Assembly (NCBI GenBank): GCA_003214695.1
Contig: QCLI01000002.1
Location: 68,226 to 132,225 of the forward strand
Source of the DNA: Prochlorococcus sp. AG-412-P08
GTDB lineage: Bacteria; Cyanobacteriota; Cyanobacteriia; PCC-6307; Cyanobiaceae
Direction of reading: 5' to 3'
DNA length: 64,000 bases
Shown here in pieces: positions 1 to 9,828 of this stretch. A model generated the notes under the pieces. It was not told the DNA's origin, searched no databases, and was given only the letters and a program-made list of their open reading frames with translations. The translations under genes were made by a program, and so were the position numbers. Every line of letters starts with the position of its first letter. Within the stretch, counting starts at the first letter, position 1.

Positions 1-1
1 G

Positions 2-541
<540 letters not shown>

Positions 542-562
542 CTTTTTGATCAATATGGTTCT

Positions 563-2257
563 TTAATTATTAGCTGATTCAGTTTTTCTTTGGAGTTGTT
601 CAAGCTTTTCGTCTCTTCTTATCTTCATTTGTAATTTTAGCCATTTGAGGGAAATAGGGAAAGCTATGCCTATTGGCAATAAAGAAAAAATTGCTTTGTT
701 GCTCGAAGCTAGAAGAGCTGCTGAGATGCCAAGGCAGCCTAATAATATTGATTGCCCCATTGATTGCTGAGCATTTATCATTCTACGAAGCTGCCTGTCA
801 GATTCTCCAAGTCTGATTTGTAGTTGGAGATCTCCTTGTTCTAGTCGTTCTAAGCTTTCATCTAGACGCTTTGGTAGTCCTACTGCTTTACTTCCTAGTT
901 CGCCGAATTGGCGTCCTATTTCGTTGATCAAATCATTTGGATTAGAATTGCTAGATGTCATTAGTTGAATTAGGTATGGCTTTGTGATTGCGATTAGATT
1001 AAAGCTTGAATCAAGACTTCTACCTACACCTTCAAAAGTAGATAGGGCTCTCATTACAAAAATCAGTTCAACAGGAAGCCTAAATGGTTGCCCATAAACT
1101 AACTCATAAAGATCTACAGATAATTTCTCTATTGTATCTGTGTCAAAAGGAGGTGTAAGTCTTTCTTTTAACATTATCCTTATTAATCGTCTAACCGGAC
1201 CTAAATCGATTCCTTGTGCAAGTAATCCTGCCGCTTGCAACCTTTTCACAAGCTCAGTTGCATCACCAAGAGCAGCTGCCTTAACCATGCTCCCAAGTTC
1301 ATTTTTTAAACGATCTGAAATCATTCCCATCATTCCAAAGTCGTAGAAAATAAGGGAACCATCTGCAGAAACAGCGAGGTTCCCTGGATGAGGATCTGCA
1401 TGAAAGAAACCGAATTCAATAAGTTGCTTTAAATAGCTAGACGCTCCTATTTCTACAATTGAGGAAGGATTAATCCCATGTTTTATAATTTCTGATTGAT
1501 CAATTATTTTAATGCCAGGAAGATAATCCAAGCAAAGAACTTTTTCCGTGCTTAGTTCCCATATAACGCTAGGAACTTTGATCTTTGGTTCATCAAGGAA
1601 CTGCTGGCGAAATCTTGCAGCATATTGAGCTTCAACTTTAAAATCGAGCTCTTTTATCAACACCCTTTTGCATTCTCTAGCCATTGCAACCCAGTCACGA
1701 CCTTTGCTTAAAGATTTATTTTTTTGCAGTACCGAAGCGACTTGTTGCATTATCTCTAGATCTACTCTGAAGAACGTTTCTAAACCAGGGCGTTGAATTT
1801 TTAAAACTACTTTCCTTCCGCTACTTAGGCATGCTCTATGAACTTGTGCGATTGAGGCTGCAGCAATAGGTTTTTTATCAAGATCAATAATTTCTTTGCA
1901 TCGCTCTCCAAGCTCTTTTTCAAGAATTTCTTGAACTTTCCCAAAGCTAAATGCTGGTACTTGATCTTGTAACCCTGCTAATTCTATTATCCAGCTTCTT
2001 GGCAAAACATCAGGCCTGGCAGAAATCAGTTGGCCAAGCTTTATAAAAGCCGAGCCTAGTTTAAGCAATTCTTTTGTAAGCCACTTTGCTCTATCTTGTT
2101 GCCTATTAGTTTCTTTTTGGTGCGAGAAGCCACCTTTATAAGTCCATCTTTGAGAGTCGAGCCACAAAAAAAATAATAATATTATTACAGATCTCCAAAT
2201 TCTTATAGCACGGAAATATTGACCTAAGAATTTGATTATTGAGTTTGGAATTATCAA
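563..2257 (-). CDS. ABC1/AarF/UbiB-family atypical protein kinase
   Basis: LGSAFIKLGQLISARPDVLP, AAASIAQVHRA, GFFHADPHPGNLAV, FYDFGMMG motifs of the ABC1K family. Confidence 0.92.
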   Translation of the reverse strand: MIIPNSIIKFLGQYFRAIRIWRSVIILLFFLWLDSQRWTYKGGFSHQKETNRQQDRAKWLTKELLKLGSAFIKLGQLISARPDVLPRSWIIELAGLQDQVPAFSFGKVQEILEKELGERCKEIIDLDKKPIAAASIAQVHRACLSSGRKVVLKIQRPGLETFFRVDLEIMQQVASVLQKNKSLSKGRDWVAMARECKRVLIKELDFKVEAQYAARFRQQFLDEPKIKVPSVIWELSTEKVLCLDYLPGIKIIDQSEIIKHGINPSSIVEIGASSYLKQLIEFGFFHADPHPGNLAVSADGSLIFYDFGMMGMISDRLKNELGSMVKAAALGDATELVKRLQAAGLLAQGIDLGPVRRLIRIMLKERLTPPFDTDTIEKLSVDLYELVYGQPFRLPVELIFVMRALSTFEGVGRSLDSSFNLIAITKPYLIQLMTSSNSNPNDLINEIGRQFGELGSKAVGLPKRLDESLERLEQGDLQLQIRLGESDRQLRRMINAQQSMGQSILLGCLGISAALLASSNKAIFSLLPIGIAFPISLKWLKLQMKIRRDEKLEQLQRKTESANN

Positions 2258-2568
2258 TTCATTTCCTCAATTTGATCTGATAGTTTTTCAATTTCATTTC
2301 TTATTTTATTTATTTTATCTTGAAGAGTGTGATAAGAGTCTTTTTGGAAAGGTTCCTTATTTCGGTTTTTGGCTTCATTCTCTGTTTCATTAATTCGACC
2401 AGCTTCCTCAATAATTTCTTCTTTAAATAGATCCCATTCCTTCTTGATGCGACTAGGTGCAACTTTTATAAAGCCTGATGCCTCTGAGACGGAAGATACA
2501 ACATTATTGTCTAAGCGAACCTTAAGGCGGTTGAAAATAGCTTTGAGTAAAGTTTCAGAGGGTGTCAT
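2254..2568 (-). CDS. Conserved hypothetical protein with coiled-coil C-terminus
   Basis: 104-aa ORF whose stop overlaps the start of the downstream ABC1 kinase (translational-coupling geometry). Confidence 0.7.
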   Translation of the reverse strand: MTPSETLLKAIFNRLKVRLDNNVVSSVSEASGFIKVAPSRIKKEWDLFKEEIIEEAGRINETENEAKNRNKEPFQKDSYHTLQDKINKIRNEIEKLSDQIEEMN

Positions 2569-2631
2569 TAAGCCATTGTACTTAGAACCGAATTTTAGAA
2601 GATTTTGGATGACTCATGACTTTCCTAAGTT

Positions 2632-2658
2632 GATTTCTCTGCTTTGAGCAGAGAAATC
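2632..2658. repeat. Perfect 12-bp inverted repeat (hairpin) without U-tract
   Basis: GATTTCTCTGCT-TTG-AGCAGAGAAATC. Confidence 0.8.
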
Positions 2659-2758
2659 CAAAGTGATTTAAGGCTATTGCTTGAGAGCTAAATTCTATTA
2701 AAGAATTGACTTTAAAGAAAACTATTAGTTAAGAGGGCTTAAATGATTTGATAATTTT

Positions 2759-2965
2759 TTAGAAAGTAACCTTGCTCTTATTGCTTACGTTGGCAGTTAG
2801 AACAATTTCTTTTTCAAGGAGCCTATGACTATGTTTGTTTTTACTCTCAAGTCTAAACAAGGCTTTACTGGTGATTTCATATCCTATTGCTAGTGAACCA
2901 CCGATTAAAAATGGTAGAAGCCAAAGATTGATTGCGGTTTGAAAGTTGTTTCTCGCTTTGCTCAT
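2759..2965 (-). CDS. Small hypothetical membrane protein
   Basis: 68-aa ORF with one hydrophobic segment (INLWLLPFLIGGSLAIGYEI). Confidence 0.55.
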   Translation of the reverse strand: MSKARNNFQTAINLWLLPFLIGGSLAIGYEITSKALFRLESKNKHSHRLLEKEIVLTANVSNKSKVTF

Positions 2966-3228
2966 GTTGGGGATATGAGGAATTTGAATTGCTAGAAAGG
3001 ATCTCTTTAAGTTGGATGTGGAAAACTCTGTCCTGTTGAGTTTTTCTAATTCTATTTAGATATCTGGTTCTTGTTCATATAGGCCACCATAATGAGCTAA
3101 GGCAGTGTCAAATTGACTTGAATGGGATGTGAGGATTGATGATTACTCTAAACCTGTACCCCTTTTTCCTTTCTTAGTCTTTTATGCTGATCAAAGAAAA
3201 AAACAATTTCTAAGGAGCGTTAAAAATT

Positions 3229-4185
3229 TTGGAAACAATTGAAACCGATGTTGTGATAATTGGAGGTGGACCTGCTGGTTGCAGTTGCGCTCTCTATACA
3301 TCCAGAGCAGATTTAAAAACAGTTATTCTCGATAAAAACCCCTCAGTAGGGGCGCTTGCAATTACTCATCAAATTGCTAATTATCCTGGTGTGCCTACAG
3401 ATATTAGTGGTGAGGACTTGCTACAACTAATGAGAGACCAGGCTGTTCAATATGGTACTGACTATCGACGAGCTCAGGTTTTTGGCATAGACATCAGTGG
3501 TGATTGGAAGACAGTTTTTACTCCTGAAGGTACATTTAAAGGTCGTGCTCTAGTTGTTGCTAGTGGTGCAATGGGTAGGCCAGCTTCCTTTAAGGGTGAA
3601 GCTGAATTTCTAGGTAGAGGAGTTAGTTATTGTGCAACTTGCGATGGAGCTTTTTATAAATCAAGAGAGGTTGCTGTTGTTGGTGTTAATAAAGAGGCTA
3701 TAGAGGAAGCTCAAGTACTTACAAAATTTGCCTCAACCGTACATTGGATTACATCAAATGATCCGAAAGAAGAAGATCACGAAGCGATGGAATTGATTAA
3801 TAAAGAGAATGTCAAGCATTGGAGTAAGACGAGACTGATGAAAATTCAGGGAACTGATGCAGGTGTAACTGGAGTTGCTTTGAAGAATCGATCTAAAGAA
3901 GAGACTCAATTGTTAGAAGTAGAAGGGGTATTTGTATATATGAGTGGTTCAAAACCTATTACTGATTTTTTGGGAGATCAAATTGCATTAAAAGAAGATG
4001 GCGGAGTAGTTGTTGATGACTTCATGGCAACAACCTCCGAAGGGGTATGGGCTATAGGAGATATTAGGAACACTCCATTTAAACAGGCAGTTGTTGCTGC
4101 TTCAGATGGGTGTATTGCAGCAATGGCAATAGATAGATTTTTAAATAGTCGTAAATCTATTAGAGTCGATTGGGTCCATTCATAA
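3229..4185 (+). CDS. Thioredoxin reductase-like flavoprotein disulfide oxidoreductase with degenerate NADPH site
   Basis: GGGPAGCSCALYTSRA FAD motif, YCATCDGAFY redox CxxC, GVWAIGDIRNTPFKQAVVAASDG C-terminal FAD motif; TTG start. Confidence 0.88.
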   Translation: METIETDVVIIGGGPAGCSCALYTSRADLKTVILDKNPSVGALAITHQIANYPGVPTDISGEDLLQLMRDQAVQYGTDYRRAQVFGIDISGDWKTVFTPEGTFKGRALVVASGAMGRPASFKGEAEFLGRGVSYCATCDGAFYKSREVAVVGVNKEAIEEAQVLTKFASTVHWITSNDPKEEDHEAMELINKENVKHWSKTRLMKIQGTDAGVTGVALKNRSKEETQLLEVEGVFVYMSGSKPITDFLGDQIALKEDGGVVVDDFMATTSEGVWAIGDIRNTPFKQAVVAASDGCIAAMAIDRFLNSRKSIRVDWVHS

Positions 4186-4196
4186 ATTATTAATTC

Positions 4197-4478
4197 TCAC
4201 ATTTCAGTTGCTTCGGATATATAAGCCACTCCCCCATAGTAATTAAGAAGAGATCTAATATTGTCTCTGAATTTTTCTATCATTTCTAGTTCGCAAAATA
4301 CTATTACATGAGCATTAGTTCCAAGACCAGTGAATTCCATATCTTCTGAACAAATTGTTTGGGGGCCTTTCCCAGTTGCATGCTTCAGCACTGTATAGCC
4401 AGGCACATCAGCGGTTTCAAGAGCTTCAAGAATTGCATCTAGCTCTCTTTCGCTAAAAATTAGATCTAACCGTTTCAT
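4197..4478 (-). CDS. sbtB: PII-like protein SbtB, putative regulator of bicarbonate transporter SbtA
   Basis: 93-aa PII-like protein (GYTVLKHATGKG... GGVAYISEA) immediately downstream of sbtA. Confidence 0.8.
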   Translation of the reverse strand: MKRLDLIFSERELDAILEALETADVPGYTVLKHATGKGPQTICSEDMEFTGLGTNAHVIVFCELEMIEKFRDNIRSLLNYYGGVAYISEATEM

Positions 4479-4482
4479 TTAT

Positions 4483-5478
4483 TTATCCAATAGAAGGAAT
4501 GAATTTGTTAACAAGACTCATATAGAGTGGTATTCCAAAAACAATGTTAAAAGGAAAGGTTAGCCCAAGAGTAGTTGAAATGTAATAGCTTGCTTTTGCT
4601 TCTGGCACTGTCATACGCATTGCAGCTGGTACAGCAAGGTATGAAGCACTGGCACAAAGTACTGCAAATAATAATGCATTCCCTGGTTGAAGTGATAAAA
4701 ATTTCGCAACAAAAATTCCTATGAATGCATTTATTAAAGGAATAAGTATTGCGAACATAATTAAAAACGAACCTGCTTTCTTTAATCCAGGCAGCCTTTG
4801 CGCTGCCACTATTCCCATATCTAATAGAAAGAAGCATTCAGCACCATAGAACAATTTATCTGTAAAAGGATTCATTTTTTCTACCCCTATAGGGTTGTGA
4901 GCAGCAGTTAAGAATCCAATTAAAAGACTTCCTAAAAGTAAATAAACAGATCCATTTAGCATAGATTCATGCATTATTGATCTCCATTTCATTACTCGTC
5001 CATTTGGACGATTTTTCGGAGCTCCTAGCTTTACAAGTAGTAGCCCAACAATAATTGCTGGTGATTCCATTAATGCTAAAGCAGCAACCATGAAACCATC
5101 AAATGGAATTTTCATACTTGCGAGAAAGCTTTCAGCTGTAATAAATGTCACTGCACTTATTGACCCATATGCAGCTGCAATGGCAGCTGCATTAAAAACA
5201 TCCAGTTTTAAACGTAAGATTACAAAACATATAAGTGGGATGAACAATGACATGACTATTGCAGCCATAACAGTAGGCAAAACTTGACCACCAAATCCAC
5301 TTTTTTCAAGCTCTAAACCACCTTTAAAGCCAATAGCTAATAAAAGGTATAGAGAAAATAATTTAGGTAAAGGTGCAGGTATTTCAAGATCCGAGCGAAC
5401 AATTACTGCGAAAATCCCAAGAAAGAAGAAAAGTACCGGTGGTGTTAAGACATTTTGAAGTACAAGATTAGTCTCCAT
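4483..5478 (-). CDS. sbtA: Sodium-dependent bicarbonate transporter SbtA
   Basis: 331-aa multi-TM protein with SbtA-family features (LAIGFKGGLEL, AAAYGSISAVTFITA, ASASYLAVPAAMRMTVPEA). Confidence 0.9.
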   Translation of the reverse strand: METNLVLQNVLTPPVLFFFLGIFAVIVRSDLEIPAPLPKLFSLYLLLAIGFKGGLELEKSGFGGQVLPTVMAAIVMSLFIPLICFVILRLKLDVFNAAAIAAAYGSISAVTFITAESFLASMKIPFDGFMVAALALMESPAIIVGLLLVKLGAPKNRPNGRVMKWRSIMHESMLNGSVYLLLGSLLIGFLTAAHNPIGVEKMNPFTDKLFYGAECFFLLDMGIVAAQRLPGLKKAGSFLIMFAILIPLINAFIGIFVAKFLSLQPGNALLFAVLCASASYLAVPAAMRMTVPEAKASYYISTTLGLTFPFNIVFGIPLYMSLVNKFIPSIG

Positions 5479-5543
5479 AATTTTTCTTTTAGATAAAGCT
5501 CTTTATCAGGAGATAAGGTTTACTTTTGATTAAAGACTTAGTA

Positions 5544-7205
5544 TCAGTTTTTGACTGCATTTAGTGCTAGCTCTAGTGCTTCTTTTCTAGTACCTATTAA
5601 ACCTTCGACCCCAAACTTAGAAAGTCTCTCTTTTACTCTGCCTGTAGCTCCAGCAACATAAGCTTTCCTTGAATTAAGCTTTGCTTCTTGAATCATATCT
5701 TCTAAAGCTAAAGTTGCAGTTACACCAAGGCGAGGCACATCGGTTATATCTAATATTAAGACCTTGTAATTTCTTACAAGCATCATTCTTTCAGTTATTC
5801 CTTTCGCTGCTCCAAAACTAAGAGGACCTTTTAGCCTGAAGAGCATTACTTCACCTGAGCAACTGTCCAGTAAACTTTGTTCATCATTAGGTAATGATTG
5901 TAGATCTTCATCTCCTGATTGAATAGGATTATCTGCCTCCATTCCTTCTAATTGAGTTTGAGTGATTGAGTCAATTGTGAGCATATTTGCTACAAAAACC
6001 CCTACTAAAACGGCTGAAATAAGATCCCAAAAAACCGTCATTAAAAGAACGCCATACATAACGGTGGCAGTCTTAAGAGATAGCTTATGAGCTCTAAGCA
6101 AGAATCCCCAATCAATAATATCCAGTCCAACTTTTATTAATATTCCTGCAAGAAGTGCTTCTGGAATCTGCTCGGCAAGAGGTCCTGCTCCTAATAGAAC
6201 TAATAAAAGTACTATTGAATGAACCATCCCAGATAAAGGCGTAGATCCTCCAGACTTGACATTGATCACAGTTCGCATTGTTGCCCCAGCACCAGGTAAA
6301 CCGGAAAATAAGCCTGCAACAGCGTTTCCGATGCCTTGTCCTATTAATTCTCGATCTGAGTCATGTCGAGTTTGAGAAATATTGTCTGCAACTAGCGAAG
6401 TAAGTAAAGAGTCAATTGCTCCTAATGCAGCTAGAACAAGCCCTGCTTTTAAAATAATTCCACCATATTGATTGAAGCTAGGAATAGTTAACGAAGGTAG
6501 TCCTTCTGGGATAGGACCAGCCGAACCAATTCGATCTATTGCATCTACTCCAAGAAAAAGAGAAAGAGGTGTAACTATTAATAATGCTAGAAGCGGAGAA
6601 GGCACCCATTGGCTGATTTTCCTAGGAGTTAAAAATACAATTCCAAGAGTCATTATTGCTACGCCTATTGCTGCACCATTAGGCTCAAACCTACTTAAAA
6701 CAGTGGAAAGGGATGCTAATACTCCACCTTTAGTGCTGATTCCAAGAAGAGGTCCAATTTGAAGACAAATGATTATGACACCTATACCTGACATAAAACC
6801 TGATACAACCGAGTAGGGAACAAGTGTTATGTATTTGCCAAGCTTTAAAATTCCAAAAATAATTTGAAATAAACCGCCAAGAACAACAGCTGCCATTACA
6901 AGCGGTATAATTTCACCTGCAGAGAGTTTGTCAGACACTCCTGCTGCTGCAAGGGTTGCCACAACACTTGCAACCGTTACGCTCATTGGTCCTGTCGGAC
7001 CGCTTACTTGGGAAGGTGTTCCTCCAAATAAAGCAGCTAGAAACCCAACAACAACAGCTCCATATAATCCGTAGATAGCTCCTCCTGGACCAAGCGCAGC
7101 ATTGCCAAAAGCCAGGGCAAGGGGGAGTGCAACAACTGCTGCAGTAAGTCCACCTAGAACATCACCCCTAACATTCTTCAGGTGAAATCCGTGAATTAGG
7201 GCCAC
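5544..7205 (-). CDS. SulP-family anion/bicarbonate transporter (BicA-like) with STAS domain
   Basis: LTAAVVALPLALAFG, GGTPSQVSGPTGPM, ISQTRHDSDRELIGQGIGN; C-terminal STAS domain (LILDITDVPRLGVTATLALEDM). Confidence 0.9.
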   Translation of the reverse strand: MALIHGFHLKNVRGDVLGGLTAAVVALPLALAFGNAALGPGGAIYGLYGAVVVGFLAALFGGTPSQVSGPTGPMSVTVASVVATLAAAGVSDKLSAGEIIPLVMAAVVLGGLFQIIFGILKLGKYITLVPYSVVSGFMSGIGVIIICLQIGPLLGISTKGGVLASLSTVLSRFEPNGAAIGVAIMTLGIVFLTPRKISQWVPSPLLALLIVTPLSLFLGVDAIDRIGSAGPIPEGLPSLTIPSFNQYGGIILKAGLVLAALGAIDSLLTSLVADNISQTRHDSDRELIGQGIGNAVAGLFSGLPGAGATMRTVINVKSGGSTPLSGMVHSIVLLLVLLGAGPLAEQIPEALLAGILIKVGLDIIDWGFLLRAHKLSLKTATVMYGVLLMTVFWDLISAVLVGVFVANMLTIDSITQTQLEGMEADNPIQSGDEDLQSLPNDEQSLLDSCSGEVMLFRLKGPLSFGAAKGITERMMLVRNYKVLILDITDVPRLGVTATLALEDMIQEAKLNSRKAYVAGATGRVKERLSKFGVEGLIGTRKEALELALNAVKN

Positions 7206-7366
7206 TTCTTAGACTCCGTCTATCAATTATTCTCTAGAATTTTATCTTGTTAAGGTGACTATTTACGATTGTTTTTGGTTAAAAAGCTGTTTCTAGAGAT
7301 GTTTTCTTTGCAATTTTTAGTAGTCTTAGTCAATTTCCATCAAAGTCTTGTTGATTAAAAACACTG

Positions 7367-8305
7367 ATGAATACTGATAGTTATCGCGATTATTTCAAGG
7401 TCCTTGGTGTTAATAGGGATGCAAGCTCGAATGAAATAAAAAGTGCTTTCCGCAGGCTTGCGAGGAAGTTTCACCCTGATGTAAATCCAGGTAACAAGCA
7501 GGCAGAAGGAAAGTTCAAAGAAATCAATGAGGCCTATGAAGTTCTATCTGACCCTCAGAAGAAAAGAAAATATGAACAATTTGGACAATTTTGGAATCAA
7601 TCTTCAGGTATTGGTTCAGGGATAGATGGTCTTAATGTTGATTTTGGAAGTTATAGCAATTTTGACGATTTTGTTAATGATCTTCTGGGAAGGTTTGTTG
7701 GTGGAAGAGGAAGGGAAGGATTTGCTCAGTCGTACAATCAGTCTTCTGATGAATATCGAAAACCAGCCAATCTTGATGTGCAGATCATATTGAAAATAAC
7801 TTTTTCAGAGGCTTTTTGGGGGACCCAGCGAACCCTATCCGTAAATGAGGAGCCAGTTGAAGTCAGGATTCCTGGAGGAGTTGTTAATGGTACTCGTCTC
7901 AGAGTAAAAGGAAAAGGTAATTTGCAGCTTGGCACTGGACGAAGAGGGAACATTTTGATCAATCTCCAGGTAGAAAACCATAAGGTATGGCAATTAGATG
8001 GAGATCAGCTCAAAGCAGAATTACCGGTTTCTTATGATGAGCTACTTTTAGGTTCAATTGTTACAGCTATGACACCAGATGGAGAAACTCAATTAACTAT
8101 TCCAGCTAGGACTTTGCCAGGTTCAAGCTTACGATTGAAAGACAAGGGTTGGCCAATCAATAATGGCCGCGGAGACTTGATTCTCACTCTTGCACTGTGC
8201 TTCCCCTCTTGTTTATCTTCTAAAGAGATTGATCTATTGAATCAATTACGAGAGCTCAGGATTTCTGATCCTCGAAAGGATTGGATTAATTCTGCTCGTT
8301 TGTAA
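7367..8305 (+). CDS. DnaJ-family chaperone (DnaJ/CbpA type)
   Basis: J-domain DYFKVLGVNRDASSNEIKSAFRRLARKFHPDVNPG with HPD; CbpA-like C-terminal domain. Confidence 0.92.
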   Translation: MNTDSYRDYFKVLGVNRDASSNEIKSAFRRLARKFHPDVNPGNKQAEGKFKEINEAYEVLSDPQKKRKYEQFGQFWNQSSGIGSGIDGLNVDFGSYSNFDDFVNDLLGRFVGGRGREGFAQSYNQSSDEYRKPANLDVQIILKITFSEAFWGTQRTLSVNEEPVEVRIPGGVVNGTRLRVKGKGNLQLGTGRRGNILINLQVENHKVWQLDGDQLKAELPVSYDELLLGSIVTAMTPDGETQLTIPARTLPGSSLRLKDKGWPINNGRGDLILTLALCFPSCLSSKEIDLLNQLRELRISDPRKDWINSARL

Positions 8306-8346
8306 AAGGCTTTACGATCATGAGTAATTAATTTGTTTTTGACCAT

Positions 8347-9348
8347 ATGGAACTAACTTACCGTCCTCGTCGACTTCGTCGAACACCTGCTTTAAGAAGC
8401 ATGGTTAGAGAAAACAGCTTAACTGCATCCGATTTTATTTATCCTTTATTTGTTCATGAGGGAAATGACATTGAACAGATTGTTGCCATGCCTGGTGCAA
8501 ACCGGTGGACTCTTGATGGCTTGGTCGAAGAAGTCATAAGGGCATGGAATTTAGGTGTTAGATGTGTTGTCTTATTCCCTAAGGTTGATGATGCTCTTAA
8601 AACCGAAGGAGGTGAAGAGTGCTTTAACGAGAATGGTTTAATCCCAAGGGCTATTAGACGTTTGAAGAAAGAATTGCCAGAAATGACAATTATGACTGAT
8701 GTTGCGTTAGACCCTTATTCAATAGATGGCCATGATGGGATAGTCAGTGCTGAGGGAATTGTTTTAAATGATGAGACAATTGATAACCTTTGCAAACAAG
8801 CAATTGTTCAAGCTGAGGCAGGAGCTGATTTGATTGGACCTAGTGACATGATGGATGGGCGTGTTGGAGCGATACGTGAATCTTTGGATGATGAAGGTTT
8901 TGAGAATGTGGGAATTATTAGTTATACAGCTAAATACTCATCTGCCTATTATGGTCCATTTAGAGAAGCTCTTGATTCTGCACCAAGATCTCTGAATGAC
9001 AAGCCAATACCGAAGGACAAAAGTACATATCAAATGGACCCTGCTAATGCAAGGGAAGCTATTACTGAAGCTCAATTAGATGAACAAGAAGGTTCTGACA
9101 TTCTTATGGTTAAGCCGGGACTTGCTTATCTGGATATTATCTATAGGCTGAGGCAGGAATCTGAATTACCTATTGCTGCCTATAACGTCAGCGGGGAGTA
9201 TTCCATGATTAAAGCAGCTGCAGAAAAGGGTTGGATAGATGAAAGATCTGTAGTTTTAGAAACTTTGTTGAGCTTTAAAAGAGCAGGTGCTGATCTTATT
9301 TTGACCTATCACGCATGTGATGCTGCAGCATGGCTGAAGAAGGTTTAA
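8347..9348 (+). CDS. hemB: Delta-aminolevulinic acid dehydratase (porphobilinogen synthase)
   Basis: RPRRLRRTPALRSMVRE, DVALDPYSIDGHDG, GADLIGPSDMMDGRVGAIR, MVKPGLAYLDI. Confidence 0.97.
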   Translation: MELTYRPRRLRRTPALRSMVRENSLTASDFIYPLFVHEGNDIEQIVAMPGANRWTLDGLVEEVIRAWNLGVRCVVLFPKVDDALKTEGGEECFNENGLIPRAIRRLKKELPEMTIMTDVALDPYSIDGHDGIVSAEGIVLNDETIDNLCKQAIVQAEAGADLIGPSDMMDGRVGAIRESLDDEGFENVGIISYTAKYSSAYYGPFREALDSAPRSLNDKPIPKDKSTYQMDPANAREAITEAQLDEQEGSDILMVKPGLAYLDIIYRLRQESELPIAAYNVSGEYSMIKAAAEKGWIDERSVVLETLLSFKRAGADLILTYHACDAAAWLKKV

Positions 9349-9403
9349 TGAGGGCTGATAAAATTGAGTCTAATTATCTTTATTCAAGTTATATAAATTT
9401 TCT

Positions 9404-9811
9404 ATGATGGCCGCGCAGAATTCAGAAAACAGCTTTGTAAATGTCAGAAGACTTGGACATGTAGCTATACGTGTTCATGATGTCGAGAGGGCGAAAAATT
9501 TTTACCTGGGCTTGGGGATGAAACTTGTCTGGGATGATCCTGATTGGTGCTATTTAGAAGCAGGCCCTGAACATGATGGACTTGCTTTATTGGGTCCAGG
9601 GTATAAAGCAGCTGGACCTCATTTTGCTTTTCACTTTACTGATAAAGGTCAAATAGAACAGTTGCACGCACAATTGCGTGCAACTGGTACCCAGGTTGGA
9701 TCTTTGCATGATCATCGTGATGGAACTGCTTCTTTTTATCTACGAGATCCTGACGGTAATTGGTTGGAAATGCTTTATCACCCTTTAGCAGGGATCCCTT
9801 CCAATCAATGA
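9404..9811 (+). CDS. VOC/glyoxalase-family protein
   Basis: GHVAIRVHDVERAKNFYLGLGMKLVWDD... FYLRDPDGNWLEMLYHP. Confidence 0.88.
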   Translation: MMAAQNSENSFVNVRRLGHVAIRVHDVERAKNFYLGLGMKLVWDDPDWCYLEAGPEHDGLALLGPGYKAAGPHFAFHFTDKGQIEQLHAQLRATGTQVGSLHDHRDGTASFYLRDPDGNWLEMLYHPLAGIPSNQ

Positions 9812-9828
9812 TCTGGTGAGGTCTTTGA

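Noticed and set aside
1140-1346. Track ORF antisense inside the ABC1 kinase gene
   Set aside because: Shadow ORF fully inside a confidently identified gene; no recognisable domain. The same applies to 2369..2647, 5090..5287, 6472..6762, 7738..7962, 11004..11255 and similar.
4547-4837. ORF in another minus-strand frame inside sbtA
   Set aside because: Composition (Cys/Ser/Asn-rich) typical of an out-of-frame shadow; sbtA is clearly the coding frame.
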